This document shows positions 53,861 through 64,000 of a stretch of 64,000 bases of DNA, one piece after another; position 1 is the first letter of the stretch; each line of letters opens with the position of its first letter. Both the position numbers and the translations under genes were made by a program. Source of the stretch: Tritrichomonas musculus (Eukaryota; Parabasalia; Tritrichomonadida; Tritrichomonadidae); contig JAPFFF010000003.1 of NCBI GenBank assembly GCA_039105265.1, positions 1,736,001 to 1,800,000 of the forward strand, given 5' to 3'. Below the pieces are notes generated by a model. The model did no database searches. It saw only the letters and a list, made by a program, of their open reading frames with translations, and was not told where the DNA came from.

Positions 53861-55813
53861 ATGTCAGCAGTCGGAATTGATCTTGGTACTACTTATTCTT
53901 GCGTCGGTGTCTTTCGACACAACAGAGTAGATATCATTGCAAACGATATGGGTAATCGTACAACACCATCTTATGTTGCTTTCACAGATGAAGAACGTCT
54001 TGTCGGTGATGCAGCAAAGAACCAAGCAGCCATGAATCCAACAAACACAGTATTCGATGCGAAGCGTATGATTGGTCGTAAGTTTTCAGATCCAATTGTT
54101 CAAAAAGATATGCAACAGTGGCCATTCAAAGTTGTCCGTGGAGACGCCGACAGGCCACGAATCCAAGTCCAATGGAAAGGTGAGACGAAGCAATTTTATC
54201 CAGAAGAAATTTCAGCCATGGTTTTAGGTAAAATGAAAGAAGTTGCAGAAACGCAATTAACAGAAAAAGTTACAGATGCCGTTGTTACAGTTCCAGCTTA
54301 TTTCAACGATGGACAACGTCAAGCTACTAAAGATGCGGGTGTTATTGCAGGATTAAATGTTCTTCGTATTATCAATGAGCCAACAGCAGCAGCAATTGCA
54401 TTCGGCTTAAATGAGAAATCAGAGGAAGAACGTCATGTTCTCATCTTCGATCTTGGAGGTGGTACATTCGATGTTTCGCTTCTTGATATTGATGGAGGTA
54501 TGTTTGAAGTTAAAGCGACAGCAGGAGACACGCACCTTGGAGGCGAAGACTTTGATAGCAGAATGGTTAATTACTTTGCAGATCGTTTCCAAAAGAAATT
54601 CAAATGCGATCTTCGTCAGTCACCACGTGCGTTAAGAACGCTTCGTACAGCATGTGAACGTGCTAAGAGAACATTGTCAACAGCGACCACGGCTTCAATC
54701 ATTTGTGATTCGCTTTATGAAGGACACGATTTCATGGATAACATTTCACGTGCCATGTTTGAAAACTTGAATGATGAATTATTCCGTTCAACGATGAATC
54801 CAGTTGCACAAGTTTTGAAGGATGCGAATATGTCGAAGAGTGATGTTACAGATATTGTTCTTGTTGGAGGTTCATCCAGAATTCCACGTGTTCAACAACT
54901 ACTTCAAGATTTCTTCAATGGCAAACAACCATGCCGTGGAGTTGATCCAGATGAAGCTGTTGCATATGGTGCAGCAGTTCAAGCAGCGATCATCAAAGGA
55001 GACACATCGGAAGCAGTCAAAGATATTCTTCTTCTTGATGTTGCACCACTTTCACTTGGTATTGAAACAGCAGGAGAAATCATGACAGTTTTGATTCCTC
55101 GTAACACTACAATTCCTGCAAAGAAATCTCAAGTTTTCACAACATTCAGTGATAACCAGCCAGCTGTTACAATTAAAGTTTATGAAGGAGAACGTTCAAG
55201 AACACGAGATAACAATCTTCTTGGTACATTTGATTTAACAGGAATTCCGCCAGCACCAAGAGGAGTTCCACAAATTGAAGTCACGTTCGATGTCAACGCC
55301 GATGGTATTATGAATGTTTCAGCGCAAGATAAATCAACAGGAAATGTTAAGAAGATCACGATTAAGAATGAGAAAGGGCGTCTTTCACAATCGGATATCG
55401 ATAAGATGGTTGCAGATGCAGAGAAATTCAAAGCGCAAGATGAAGAAGTTCGTAAGAAAGTTGAAGCTAAGAATGCACTAGAAGGATACTGCTTTGGAGT
55501 TCGTAACTCATTGTCAAACGAACAGTTCGCCAACGCAATCCAACAATCAGATAAGGACACGATCAACAAAGAAATCAACGACACACTTGCATGGATTGAT
55601 GCACATCAAGACGCGGAAGTTTCAGAATTTGAAAGCAAACAAAAAGAACTTGAAAGCAAATTAATGCCAATCATGCAACGAGCATATCAAAGTGCAGCAC
55701 CAGGAGGATCATCAGGAGGTGCAGGTGGGATTGATCCAAACATGTTTAATCAAGGCGGAGCAGGTGGATCCACAGGAGGACACAGTGGGCCACGTGTTGA
55801 AGAAGTCGACTAA
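53861..55813 (+). CDS. HSP70: Cytosolic HSP70, array copy 6
   Basis: Complete, identical translation. Confidence 0.97.
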   Translation: MSAVGIDLGTTYSCVGVFRHNRVDIIANDMGNRTTPSYVAFTDEERLVGDAAKNQAAMNPTNTVFDAKRMIGRKFSDPIVQKDMQQWPFKVVRGDADRPRIQVQWKGETKQFYPEEISAMVLGKMKEVAETQLTEKVTDAVVTVPAYFNDGQRQATKDAGVIAGLNVLRIINEPTAAAIAFGLNEKSEEERHVLIFDLGGGTFDVSLLDIDGGMFEVKATAGDTHLGGEDFDSRMVNYFADRFQKKFKCDLRQSPRALRTLRTACERAKRTLSTATTASIICDSLYEGHDFMDNISRAMFENLNDELFRSTMNPVAQVLKDANMSKSDVTDIVLVGGSSRIPRVQQLLQDFFNGKQPCRGVDPDEAVAYGAAVQAAIIKGDTSEAVKDILLLDVAPLSLGIETAGEIMTVLIPRNTTIPAKKSQVFTTFSDNQPAVTIKVYEGERSRTRDNNLLGTFDLTGIPPAPRGVPQIEVTFDVNADGIMNVSAQDKSTGNVKKITIKNEKGRLSQSDIDKMVADAEKFKAQDEEVRKKVEAKNALEGYCFGVRNSLSNEQFANAIQQSDKDTINKEINDTLAWIDAHQDAEVSEFESKQKELESKLMPIMQRAYQSAAPGGSSGGAGGIDPNMFNQGGAGGSTGGHSGPRVEEVD

Positions 55814-56111
55814 GGCAGATTTGAATTAAATTAAATGTGTGTTTAAATAAACAAAATTAATTTTACATTCATTTTTTTTTTAATAAACATTGATAAAGCA
55901 AAAAGAAAGTATAAAAATGATAAATCTTTAAAAGGAAAAGATTAAATAAAATTTAAAAATAATAAAAAGAATGTAAAATATATATATATATATTGTTAAT
56001 TTTAATCAGAACTGCATTTTAAAAATCATTAAAAAGATAATTAAAAAAAAGCGGTTATAATAAATATGCAAAATAATATAATTTTAAGAGTGAAGAATAG
56101 AGTAATTTGTT

Positions 56112-56229
56112 GAAGCGGCCATACCCGGCTGGATACATCCAGCTCCATTCCGAACCTGGAAATTAAGCAGTCGCGGGCTGCATCAGTACTGGGCTGGGTG
56201 ACTTCCCGGGAACGTGTAGTGTCGCTTCC
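56112..56229 (+). rRNA. 5S rRNA, unit 7 copy 1
   Basis: First of the triplet, T9. Confidence 0.95.
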
Positions 56230-56398
56230 TTTTTTTTTCTTTTATAATATATATATATAATAGAAGAATACAAATATATTTTTGTTAATTTTATCAAAGC
56301 TACATTTTAAAAATCATTAAAAAGATAATTAAAAAAAAGCGGTTATAATAATATGCAAAATAATATAATTTTAAGAATGAAGAATAGAGTAATTTATT

Positions 56399-56516
56399 GA
56401 AGCGGCCATACCCGGCTGGATACATCCAGCTCCATTCCGAACCTGGAAATTAAGCAGTCGCGGGCTGCATCAGTACTGGGCTGGGTGACTTCCCGGGAAC
56501 GTGTAGTGTCGCTTCC
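56399..56516 (+). rRNA. 5S rRNA, unit 7 copy 2
   Basis: Second of the triplet, T7. Confidence 0.95.
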
Positions 56517-56687
56517 TTTTTTTCTTTTTATTAATATATATATATATAATAGAAGAATACAAATATATTTTTGTTAATTTTATCAAAGCTACATTTCAAA
56601 AATCATTAAAAAGATAAATAAAAAAAAGCGGTTATAATAATATGCAAAATAATATAATTTTAAGAGTGAAGAATAGAGTAATTTGTT

Positions 56688-56805
56688 GAAGCGGCCATAC
56701 CCGGCTGGATACATCCAGCTCCATTCCGAACCTGGAAATTAAGCAGTCGCGGGCTGCATCAGTACTGGGCTGGGTGACTTCCCGGGAACGTGTAGTGTCG
56801 CTTCC
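56688..56805 (+). rRNA. 5S rRNA, unit 7 copy 3
   Basis: Third of the triplet, T10. Confidence 0.95.
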
Positions 56806-57226
56806 TTTTTTTTTTCTTTTTATTAATATATATATATATATATGTTTCATTTAATGTTCATTCTCTGCTTTTTTTTTTTTTTTTTTTTTTCGAAATGATT
56901 TTTTGTTATTTGGTTTTAGGTAAAAAAAATATCATTGACTATTATATATATTCAATTTTTGGATTTATTTATATGATAATTTTCTAAATTGATTGACTAT
57001 TTATCGAAGAAAAAAGATATGTGTTTTGACTATTTATCCTCTTAAAAATATTGAATGGTTTTCTCTCAATATTATTTCAATGGATTTGAATGATTCAATC
57101 TCAATTTTGTTTGATACGACCATTTAACATTTGTGAACACTAATACAATTTTGATTGATATTAAGAAAAATGTAAAATTTACAAATCATTTTTTATTTTT
57201 TTTTAAAAAAAAGAAACACAAAACAA

Positions 57227-59179
57227 ATGTCAGCAGTCGGAATTGATCTTGGTACTACTTATTCTTGCGTCGGTGTCTTTCGACACAACAGAGTAGATAT
57301 CATTGCAAACGATATGGGTAATCGTACAACACCATCTTATGTTGCTTTCACAGATGAAGAACGTCTTGTCGGTGATGCAGCAAAGAACCAAGCAGCCATG
57401 AATCCAACAAACACAGTATTCGATGCGAAGCGTATGATTGGTCGTAAGTTTTCAGATCCAATTGTTCAAAAAGATATGCAACAGTGGCCATTCAAAGTTG
57501 TCCGTGGAGACGCCGACAGGCCACGAATCCAAGTCCAATGGAAAGGTGAGACGAAGCAATTTTATCCAGAAGAAATTTCAGCCATGGTTTTAGGTAAAAT
57601 GAAAGAAGTTGCAGAAACGCAATTAACAGAAAAAGTTACAGATGCCGTTGTTACAGTTCCAGCTTATTTCAACGATGGACAACGTCAAGCTACTAAAGAT
57701 GCGGGTGTTATTGCAGGATTAAATGTTCTTCGTATTATCAATGAGCCAACAGCAGCAGCAATTGCATTCGGCTTAAATGAGAAATCAGAGGAAGAACGTC
57801 ATGTTCTCATCTTCGATCTTGGAGGTGGTACATTCGATGTTTCGCTTCTTGATATTGATGGAGGTATGTTTGAAGTTAAAGCGACAGCAGGAGACACGCA
57901 CCTTGGAGGCGAAGACTTTGATAGCAGAATGGTTAATTACTTTGCAGATCGTTTCCAAAAGAAATTCAAATGCGATCTTCGTCAGTCACCACGTGCGTTA
58001 AGAACGCTTCGTACAGCATGTGAACGTGCTAAGAGAACATTGTCAACAGCGACCACGGCTTCAATCATTTGTGATTCGCTTTATGAAGGACACGATTTCA
58101 TGGATAACATTTCACGTGCCATGTTTGAAAACTTGAATGATGAATTATTCCGTTCAACGATGAATCCAGTTGCACAAGTTTTGAAGGATGCGAATATGTC
58201 GAAGAGTGATGTTACAGATATTGTTCTTGTTGGAGGTTCATCCAGAATTCCACGTGTTCAACAACTACTTCAAGATTTCTTCAATGGCAAACAACCATGC
58301 CGTGGAGTTGATCCAGATGAAGCTGTTGCATATGGTGCAGCAGTTCAAGCAGCGATCATCAAAGGAGACACATCGGAAGCAGTCAAAGATATTCTTCTTC
58401 TTGATGTTGCACCACTTTCACTTGGTATTGAAACAGCAGGAGAAATCATGACAGTTTTGATTCCTCGTAACACTACAATTCCTGCAAAGAAATCTCAAGT
58501 TTTCACAACATTCAGTGATAACCAGCCAGCTGTTACAATTAAAGTTTATGAAGGAGAACGTTCAAGAACACGAGATAACAATCTTCTTGGTACATTTGAT
58601 TTAACAGGAATTCCGCCAGCACCAAGAGGAGTTCCACAAATTGAAGTCACGTTCGATGTCAACGCCGATGGTATTATGAATGTTTCAGCGCAAGATAAAT
58701 CAACAGGAAATGTTAAGAAGATCACGATTAAGAATGAGAAAGGGCGTCTTTCACAATCGGATATCGATAAGATGGTTGCAGATGCAGAGAAATTCAAAGC
58801 GCAAGATGAAGAAGTTCGTAAGAAAGTTGAAGCTAAGAATGCACTAGAAGGATACTGCTTTGGAGTTCGTAACTCATTGTCAAACGAACAGTTCGCCAAC
58901 GCAATCCAACAATCAGATAAGGACACGATCAACAAAGAAATCAACGACACACTTGCATGGATTGATGCACATCAAGACGCGGAAGTTTCAGAATTTGAAA
59001 GCAAACAAAAAGAACTTGAAAGCAAATTAATGCCAATCATGCAACGAGCATATCAAAGTGCAGCACCAGGAGGATCATCAGGAGGTGCAGGTGGGATTGA
59101 TCCAAACATGTTTAATCAAGGCGGAGCAGGTGGATCCACAGGAGGACACAGTGGGCCACGTGTTGAAGAAGTCGACTAA
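57227..59179 (+). CDS. HSP70: Cytosolic HSP70, array copy 7
   Basis: Complete, identical translation. Confidence 0.97.
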   Translation: MSAVGIDLGTTYSCVGVFRHNRVDIIANDMGNRTTPSYVAFTDEERLVGDAAKNQAAMNPTNTVFDAKRMIGRKFSDPIVQKDMQQWPFKVVRGDADRPRIQVQWKGETKQFYPEEISAMVLGKMKEVAETQLTEKVTDAVVTVPAYFNDGQRQATKDAGVIAGLNVLRIINEPTAAAIAFGLNEKSEEERHVLIFDLGGGTFDVSLLDIDGGMFEVKATAGDTHLGGEDFDSRMVNYFADRFQKKFKCDLRQSPRALRTLRTACERAKRTLSTATTASIICDSLYEGHDFMDNISRAMFENLNDELFRSTMNPVAQVLKDANMSKSDVTDIVLVGGSSRIPRVQQLLQDFFNGKQPCRGVDPDEAVAYGAAVQAAIIKGDTSEAVKDILLLDVAPLSLGIETAGEIMTVLIPRNTTIPAKKSQVFTTFSDNQPAVTIKVYEGERSRTRDNNLLGTFDLTGIPPAPRGVPQIEVTFDVNADGIMNVSAQDKSTGNVKKITIKNEKGRLSQSDIDKMVADAEKFKAQDEEVRKKVEAKNALEGYCFGVRNSLSNEQFANAIQQSDKDTINKEINDTLAWIDAHQDAEVSEFESKQKELESKLMPIMQRAYQSAAPGGSSGGAGGIDPNMFNQGGAGGSTGGHSGPRVEEVD

Positions 59180-59477
59180 GGCAGATTTGAATTAAATTAA
59201 ATGTGTGTTTAAATAAACAAAATTAATTTTACATTCATTTTTTTTTTAATAAACATTGATAAAGCAAAAAGAAAGTATAAAAATGATAAATCTTTAAAAG
59301 GAAAAGATTAAATAAAATTTAAAAATAATAAAAAGAATGTAAAATATATATATATATATTGTTAATTTTAATCAGAACTGCATTTTAAAAATCATTAAAA
59401 AGATAATTAAAAAAAAGCGGTTATAATAAATATGCAAAATAATATAATTTTAAGAGTGAAGAATAGAGTAATTTGTT

Positions 59478-59595
59478 GAAGCGGCCATACCCGGCTGGAT
59501 ACATCCAGCTCCATTCCGAACCTGGAAATTAAGCAGTCGCGGGCTGCATCAGTACTGGGCTGGGTGACTTCCCGGGAACGTGTAGTGTCGCTTCC
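59478..59595 (+). rRNA. 5S rRNA, unit 8 copy 1
   Basis: First of the triplet, T9. Confidence 0.95.
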
Positions 59596-59764
59596 TTTTT
59601 TTTTCTTTTATAATATATATATATAATAGAAGAATACAAATATATTTTTGTTAATTTTATCAAAGCTACATTTTAAAAATCATTAAAAAGATAATTAAAA
59701 AAAAGCGGTTATAATAATATGCAAAATAATATAATTTTAAGAATGAAGAATAGAGTAATTTATT

Positions 59765-59882
59765 GAAGCGGCCATACCCGGCTGGATACATCCAGCTCCA
59801 TTCCGAACCTGGAAATTAAGCAGTCGCGGGCTGCATCAGTACTGGGCTGGGTGACTTCCCGGGAACGTGTAGTGTCGCTTCC
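59765..59882 (+). rRNA. 5S rRNA, unit 8 copy 2
   Basis: Second of the triplet, T7. Confidence 0.95.
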
Positions 59883-60053
59883 TTTTTTTCTTTTTATTAA
59901 TATATATATATATAATAGAAGAATACAAATATATTTTTGTTAATTTTATCAAAGCTACATTTCAAAAATCATTAAAAAGATAAATAAAAAAAAGCGGTTA
60001 TAATAATATGCAAAATAATATAATTTTAAGAGTGAAGAATAGAGTAATTTGTT

Positions 60054-60171
60054 GAAGCGGCCATACCCGGCTGGATACATCCAGCTCCATTCCGAACCTG
60101 GAAATTAAGCAGTCGCGGGCTGCATCAGTACTGGGCTGGGTGACTTCCCGGGAACGTGTAGTGTCGCTTCC
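60054..60171 (+). rRNA. 5S rRNA, unit 8 copy 3
   Basis: Third of the triplet, T10. Confidence 0.95.
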
Positions 60172-60592
60172 TTTTTTTTTTCTTTTTATTAATATATATA
60201 TATATATATGTTTCATTTAATGTTCATTCTCTGCTTTTTTTTTTTTTTTTTTTTTTCGAAATGATTTTTTGTTATTTGGTTTTAGGTAAAAAAAATATCA
60301 TTGACTATTATATATATTCAATTTTTGGATTTATTTATATGATAATTTTCTAAATTGATTGACTATTTATCGAAGAAAAAAGATATGTGTTTTGACTATT
60401 TATCCTCTTAAAAATATTGAATGGTTTTCTCTCAATATTATTTCAATGGATTTGAATGATTCAATCTCAATTTTGTTTGATACGACCATTTAACATTTGT
60501 GAACACTAATACAATTTTGATTGATATTAAGAAAAATGTAAAATTTACAAATCATTTTTTATTTTTTTTTAAAAAAAAGAAACACAAAACAA

Positions 60593-62545
60593 ATGTCAGC
60601 AGTCGGAATTGATCTTGGTACTACTTATTCTTGCGTCGGTGTCTTTCGACACAACAGAGTAGATATCATTGCAAACGATATGGGTAATCGTACAACACCA
60701 TCTTATGTTGCTTTCACAGATGAAGAACGTCTTGTCGGTGATGCAGCAAAGAACCAAGCAGCCATGAATCCAACAAACACAGTATTCGATGCGAAGCGTA
60801 TGATTGGTCGTAAGTTTTCAGATCCAATTGTTCAAAAAGATATGCAACAGTGGCCATTCAAAGTTGTCCGTGGAGACGCCGACAGGCCACGAATCCAAGT
60901 CCAATGGAAAGGTGAGACGAAGCAATTTTATCCAGAAGAAATTTCAGCCATGGTTTTAGGTAAAATGAAAGAAGTTGCAGAAACGCAATTAACAGAAAAA
61001 GTTACAGATGCCGTTGTTACAGTTCCAGCTTATTTCAACGATGGACAACGTCAAGCTACTAAAGATGCGGGTGTTATTGCAGGATTAAATGTTCTTCGTA
61101 TTATCAATGAGCCAACAGCAGCAGCAATTGCATTCGGCTTAAATGAGAAATCAGAGGAAGAACGTCATGTTCTCATCTTCGATCTTGGAGGTGGTACATT
61201 CGATGTTTCGCTTCTTGATATTGATGGAGGTATGTTTGAAGTTAAAGCGACAGCAGGAGACACGCACCTTGGAGGCGAAGACTTTGATAGCAGAATGGTT
61301 AATTACTTTGCAGATCGTTTCCAAAAGAAATTCAAATGCGATCTTCGTCAGTCACCACGTGCGTTAAGAACGCTTCGTACAGCATGTGAACGTGCTAAGA
61401 GAACATTGTCAACAGCGACCACGGCTTCAATCATTTGTGATTCGCTTTATGAAGGACACGATTTCATGGATAACATTTCACGTGCCATGTTTGAAAACTT
61501 GAATGATGAATTATTCCGTTCAACGATGAATCCAGTTGCACAAGTTTTGAAGGATGCGAATATGTCGAAGAGTGATGTTACAGATATTGTTCTTGTTGGA
61601 GGTTCATCCAGAATTCCACGTGTTCAACAACTACTTCAAGATTTCTTCAATGGCAAACAACCATGCCGTGGAGTTGATCCAGATGAAGCTGTTGCATATG
61701 GTGCAGCAGTTCAAGCAGCGATCATCAAAGGAGACACATCGGAAGCAGTCAAAGATATTCTTCTTCTTGATGTTGCACCACTTTCACTTGGTATTGAAAC
61801 AGCAGGAGAAATCATGACAGTTTTGATTCCTCGTAACACTACAATTCCTGCAAAGAAATCTCAAGTTTTCACAACATTCAGTGATAACCAGCCAGCTGTT
61901 ACAATTAAAGTTTATGAAGGAGAACGTTCAAGAACACGAGATAACAATCTTCTTGGTACATTTGATTTAACAGGAATTCCGCCAGCACCAAGAGGAGTTC
62001 CACAAATTGAAGTCACGTTCGATGTCAACGCCGATGGTATTATGAATGTTTCAGCGCAAGATAAATCAACAGGAAATGTTAAGAAGATCACGATTAAGAA
62101 TGAGAAAGGGCGTCTTTCACAATCGGATATCGATAAGATGGTTGCAGATGCAGAGAAATTCAAAGCGCAAGATGAAGAAGTTCGTAAGAAAGTTGAAGCT
62201 AAGAATGCACTAGAAGGATACTGCTTTGGAGTTCGTAACTCATTGTCAAACGAACAGTTCGCCAACGCAATCCAACAATCAGATAAGGACACGATCAACA
62301 AAGAAATCAACGACACACTTGCATGGATTGATGCACATCAAGACGCGGAAGTTTCAGAATTTGAAAGCAAACAAAAAGAACTTGAAAGCAAATTAATGCC
62401 AATCATGCAACGAGCATATCAAAGTGCAGCACCAGGAGGATCATCAGGAGGTGCAGGTGGGATTGATCCAAACATGTTTAATCAAGGCGGAGCAGGTGGA
62501 TCCACAGGAGGACACAGTGGGCCACGTGTTGAAGAAGTCGACTAA
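60593..62545 (+). CDS. HSP70: Cytosolic HSP70, array copy 8
   Basis: Last complete copy in the window, identical translation. Confidence 0.97.
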   Translation: MSAVGIDLGTTYSCVGVFRHNRVDIIANDMGNRTTPSYVAFTDEERLVGDAAKNQAAMNPTNTVFDAKRMIGRKFSDPIVQKDMQQWPFKVVRGDADRPRIQVQWKGETKQFYPEEISAMVLGKMKEVAETQLTEKVTDAVVTVPAYFNDGQRQATKDAGVIAGLNVLRIINEPTAAAIAFGLNEKSEEERHVLIFDLGGGTFDVSLLDIDGGMFEVKATAGDTHLGGEDFDSRMVNYFADRFQKKFKCDLRQSPRALRTLRTACERAKRTLSTATTASIICDSLYEGHDFMDNISRAMFENLNDELFRSTMNPVAQVLKDANMSKSDVTDIVLVGGSSRIPRVQQLLQDFFNGKQPCRGVDPDEAVAYGAAVQAAIIKGDTSEAVKDILLLDVAPLSLGIETAGEIMTVLIPRNTTIPAKKSQVFTTFSDNQPAVTIKVYEGERSRTRDNNLLGTFDLTGIPPAPRGVPQIEVTFDVNADGIMNVSAQDKSTGNVKKITIKNEKGRLSQSDIDKMVADAEKFKAQDEEVRKKVEAKNALEGYCFGVRNSLSNEQFANAIQQSDKDTINKEINDTLAWIDAHQDAEVSEFESKQKELESKLMPIMQRAYQSAAPGGSSGGAGGIDPNMFNQGGAGGSTGGHSGPRVEEVD

Positions 62546-62843
62546 GGCAGATTTGAATTAAATTAAATGTGTGTTTAAATAAACAAAATTAATTTTACAT
62601 TCATTTTTTTTTTAATAAACATTGATAAAGCAAAAAGAAAGTATAAAAATGATAAATCTTTAAAAGGAAAAGATTAAATAAAATTTAAAAATAATAAAAA
62701 GAATGTAAAATATATATATATATATTGTTAATTTTAATCAGAACTGCATTTTAAAAATCATTAAAAAGATAATTAAAAAAAAGCGGTTATAATAAATATG
62801 CAAAATAATATAATTTTAAGAGTGAAGAATAGAGTAATTTGTT

Positions 62844-62961
62844 GAAGCGGCCATACCCGGCTGGATACATCCAGCTCCATTCCGAACCTGGAAATTAAGC
62901 AGTCGCGGGCTGCATCAGTACTGGGCTGGGTGACTTCCCGGGAACGTGTAGTGTCGCTTCC
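62844..62961 (+). rRNA. 5S rRNA, unit 9 copy 1
   Basis: First of the triplet, T9. Confidence 0.95.
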
Positions 62962-63130
62962 TTTTTTTTTCTTTTATAATATATATATATAATAGAAGAA
63001 TACAAATATATTTTTGTTAATTTTATCAAAGCTACATTTTAAAAATCATTAAAAAGATAATTAAAAAAAAGCGGTTATAATAATATGCAAAATAATATAA
63101 TTTTAAGAATGAAGAATAGAGTAATTTATT

Positions 63131-63248
63131 GAAGCGGCCATACCCGGCTGGATACATCCAGCTCCATTCCGAACCTGGAAATTAAGCAGTCGCGGGCTGC
63201 ATCAGTACTGGGCTGGGTGACTTCCCGGGAACGTGTAGTGTCGCTTCC
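63131..63248 (+). rRNA. 5S rRNA, unit 9 copy 2
   Basis: Second of the triplet, T7. Confidence 0.95.
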
Positions 63249-63419
63249 TTTTTTTCTTTTTATTAATATATATATATATAATAGAAGAATACAAATATAT
63301 TTTTGTTAATTTTATCAAAGCTACATTTCAAAAATCATTAAAAAGATAAATAAAAAAAAGCGGTTATAATAATATGCAAAATAATATAATTTTAAGAGTG
63401 AAGAATAGAGTAATTTGTT

Positions 63420-63537
63420 GAAGCGGCCATACCCGGCTGGATACATCCAGCTCCATTCCGAACCTGGAAATTAAGCAGTCGCGGGCTGCATCAGTACTGG
63501 GCTGGGTGACTTCCCGGGAACGTGTAGTGTCGCTTCC
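63420..63537 (+). rRNA. 5S rRNA, unit 9 copy 3
   Basis: Third of the triplet, T10. Confidence 0.95.
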
Positions 63538-63958
63538 TTTTTTTTTTCTTTTTATTAATATATATATATATATATGTTTCATTTAATGTTCATTCTCTGC
63601 TTTTTTTTTTTTTTTTTTTTTTCGAAATGATTTTTTGTTATTTGGTTTTAGGTAAAAAAAATATCATTGACTATTATATATATTCAATTTTTGGATTTAT
63701 TTATATGATAATTTTCTAAATTGATTGACTATTTATCGAAGAAAAAAGATATGTGTTTTGACTATTTATCCTCTTAAAAATATTGAATGGTTTTCTCTCA
63801 ATATTATTTCAATGGATTTGAATGATTCAATCTCAATTTTGTTTGATACGACCATTTAACATTTGTGAACACTAATACAATTTTGATTGATATTAAGAAA
63901 AATGTAAAATTTACAAATCATTTTTTATTTTTTTTTAAAAAAAAGAAACACAAAACAA

Positions 63959-64000
63959 ATGTCAGCAGTCGGAATTGATCTTGGTACTACTTATTCTTGC
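63959..64000 (+). CDS. HSP70: Cytosolic HSP70, array copy 9, cut by the right edge
   Basis: The first 14 codons ([14 protein letters not shown]) are present, exactly one period after the previous start. The array therefore continues beyond the window. Confidence 0.93.
   Translation, partial: MSAVGIDLGTTYSC

Larger units (their letters stand above)
33905..64000 (+). repeat. Tandem array of 3,366-bp HSP70 + three 5S rRNA units
   Basis: HSP70 starts recur at 37031, 40397, 43763, 47129, 50495, 53861, 57227, 60593 and 63959, exactly 3,366 bp apart. Each unit is: HSP70 CDS (1,953 bp), ~298 bp of 3' spacer, 5S-1, spacer, 5S-2, spacer, 5S-3, then a 421-bp HSP70 upstream region. All genes are on the + strand. 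The array begins within an HSP70 CDS at 33905 and continues past the right edge. By eye, units from 37031 on are identical, including a T22 run; the first unit has one extra base in an AT run between 5S-2 and 5S-3. Confidence 0.97.

Overview
The window looks like nuclear DNA of a parabasalid flagellate, most likely a Tritrichomonas-type trichomonad. The reasons are: long intronless reading frames in very AT-rich DNA; short leaders with TCAYWW motifs, like the trichomonad Initiator, before several starts; a 5S rRNA with short T-run terminators; cytosolic HSP70 genes ending in EEVD; and eukaryotic signalling and chromatin genes (DOCK-family GEF, PH-domain kinase, ubiquilin-like protein, linker-histone-like protein). 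The genus is inferred, not proved.

Left part (1-26470), single-copy genes. A giant, low-complexity acidic/lysine-rich protein is open at the left edge (3-12419, over 4,100 residues) and built almost wholly from tandem peptide repeats. Next come a ubiquilin-like UBL-STI1-UBA protein (12954-14504, +), a type I membrane protein (14741-15907, -), a short DNA transposon remnant with terminal inverted repeats and an 8-bp target duplication (16079-16939), a small coiled-coil protein (17279-17611, -), a winged-helix linker-histone-like protein (18053-18487, -), a DOCK-family Rho/Rac GEF (18651-24125, -) and a PH-domain AGC-like kinase (25292-26470, +). The GEF and the kinase are divergently transcribed, and both families act in phosphoinositide/small-GTPase signalling.

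Middle (26471-33904), a gene-free block of about 7.4 kb. It has 2.9 kb of AT-rich DNA, then a 3.2-kb satellite of about 200 copies of a 15-16-bp monomer (29328-32536) in which most monomers carry TGACTCA, then 1.4 kb of AT-rich DNA with two long poly-A tracts.

Right part (33905-64000), a composite tandem array running off the right edge. Each 3,366-bp unit holds one complete 650-aa HSP70 gene followed by three 5S rRNA genes, all on the + strand. The window has a 5'-truncated HSP70 at the left boundary, eight complete HSP70 genes, the first 14 codons of another, and 27 5S genes. By eye, the units are identical apart from one base in an AT microsatellite of the first unit. The array mixes a Pol II chaperone gene and Pol III ribosomal genes in one co-amplified, homogenised unit. 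It is the most notable feature of the window.
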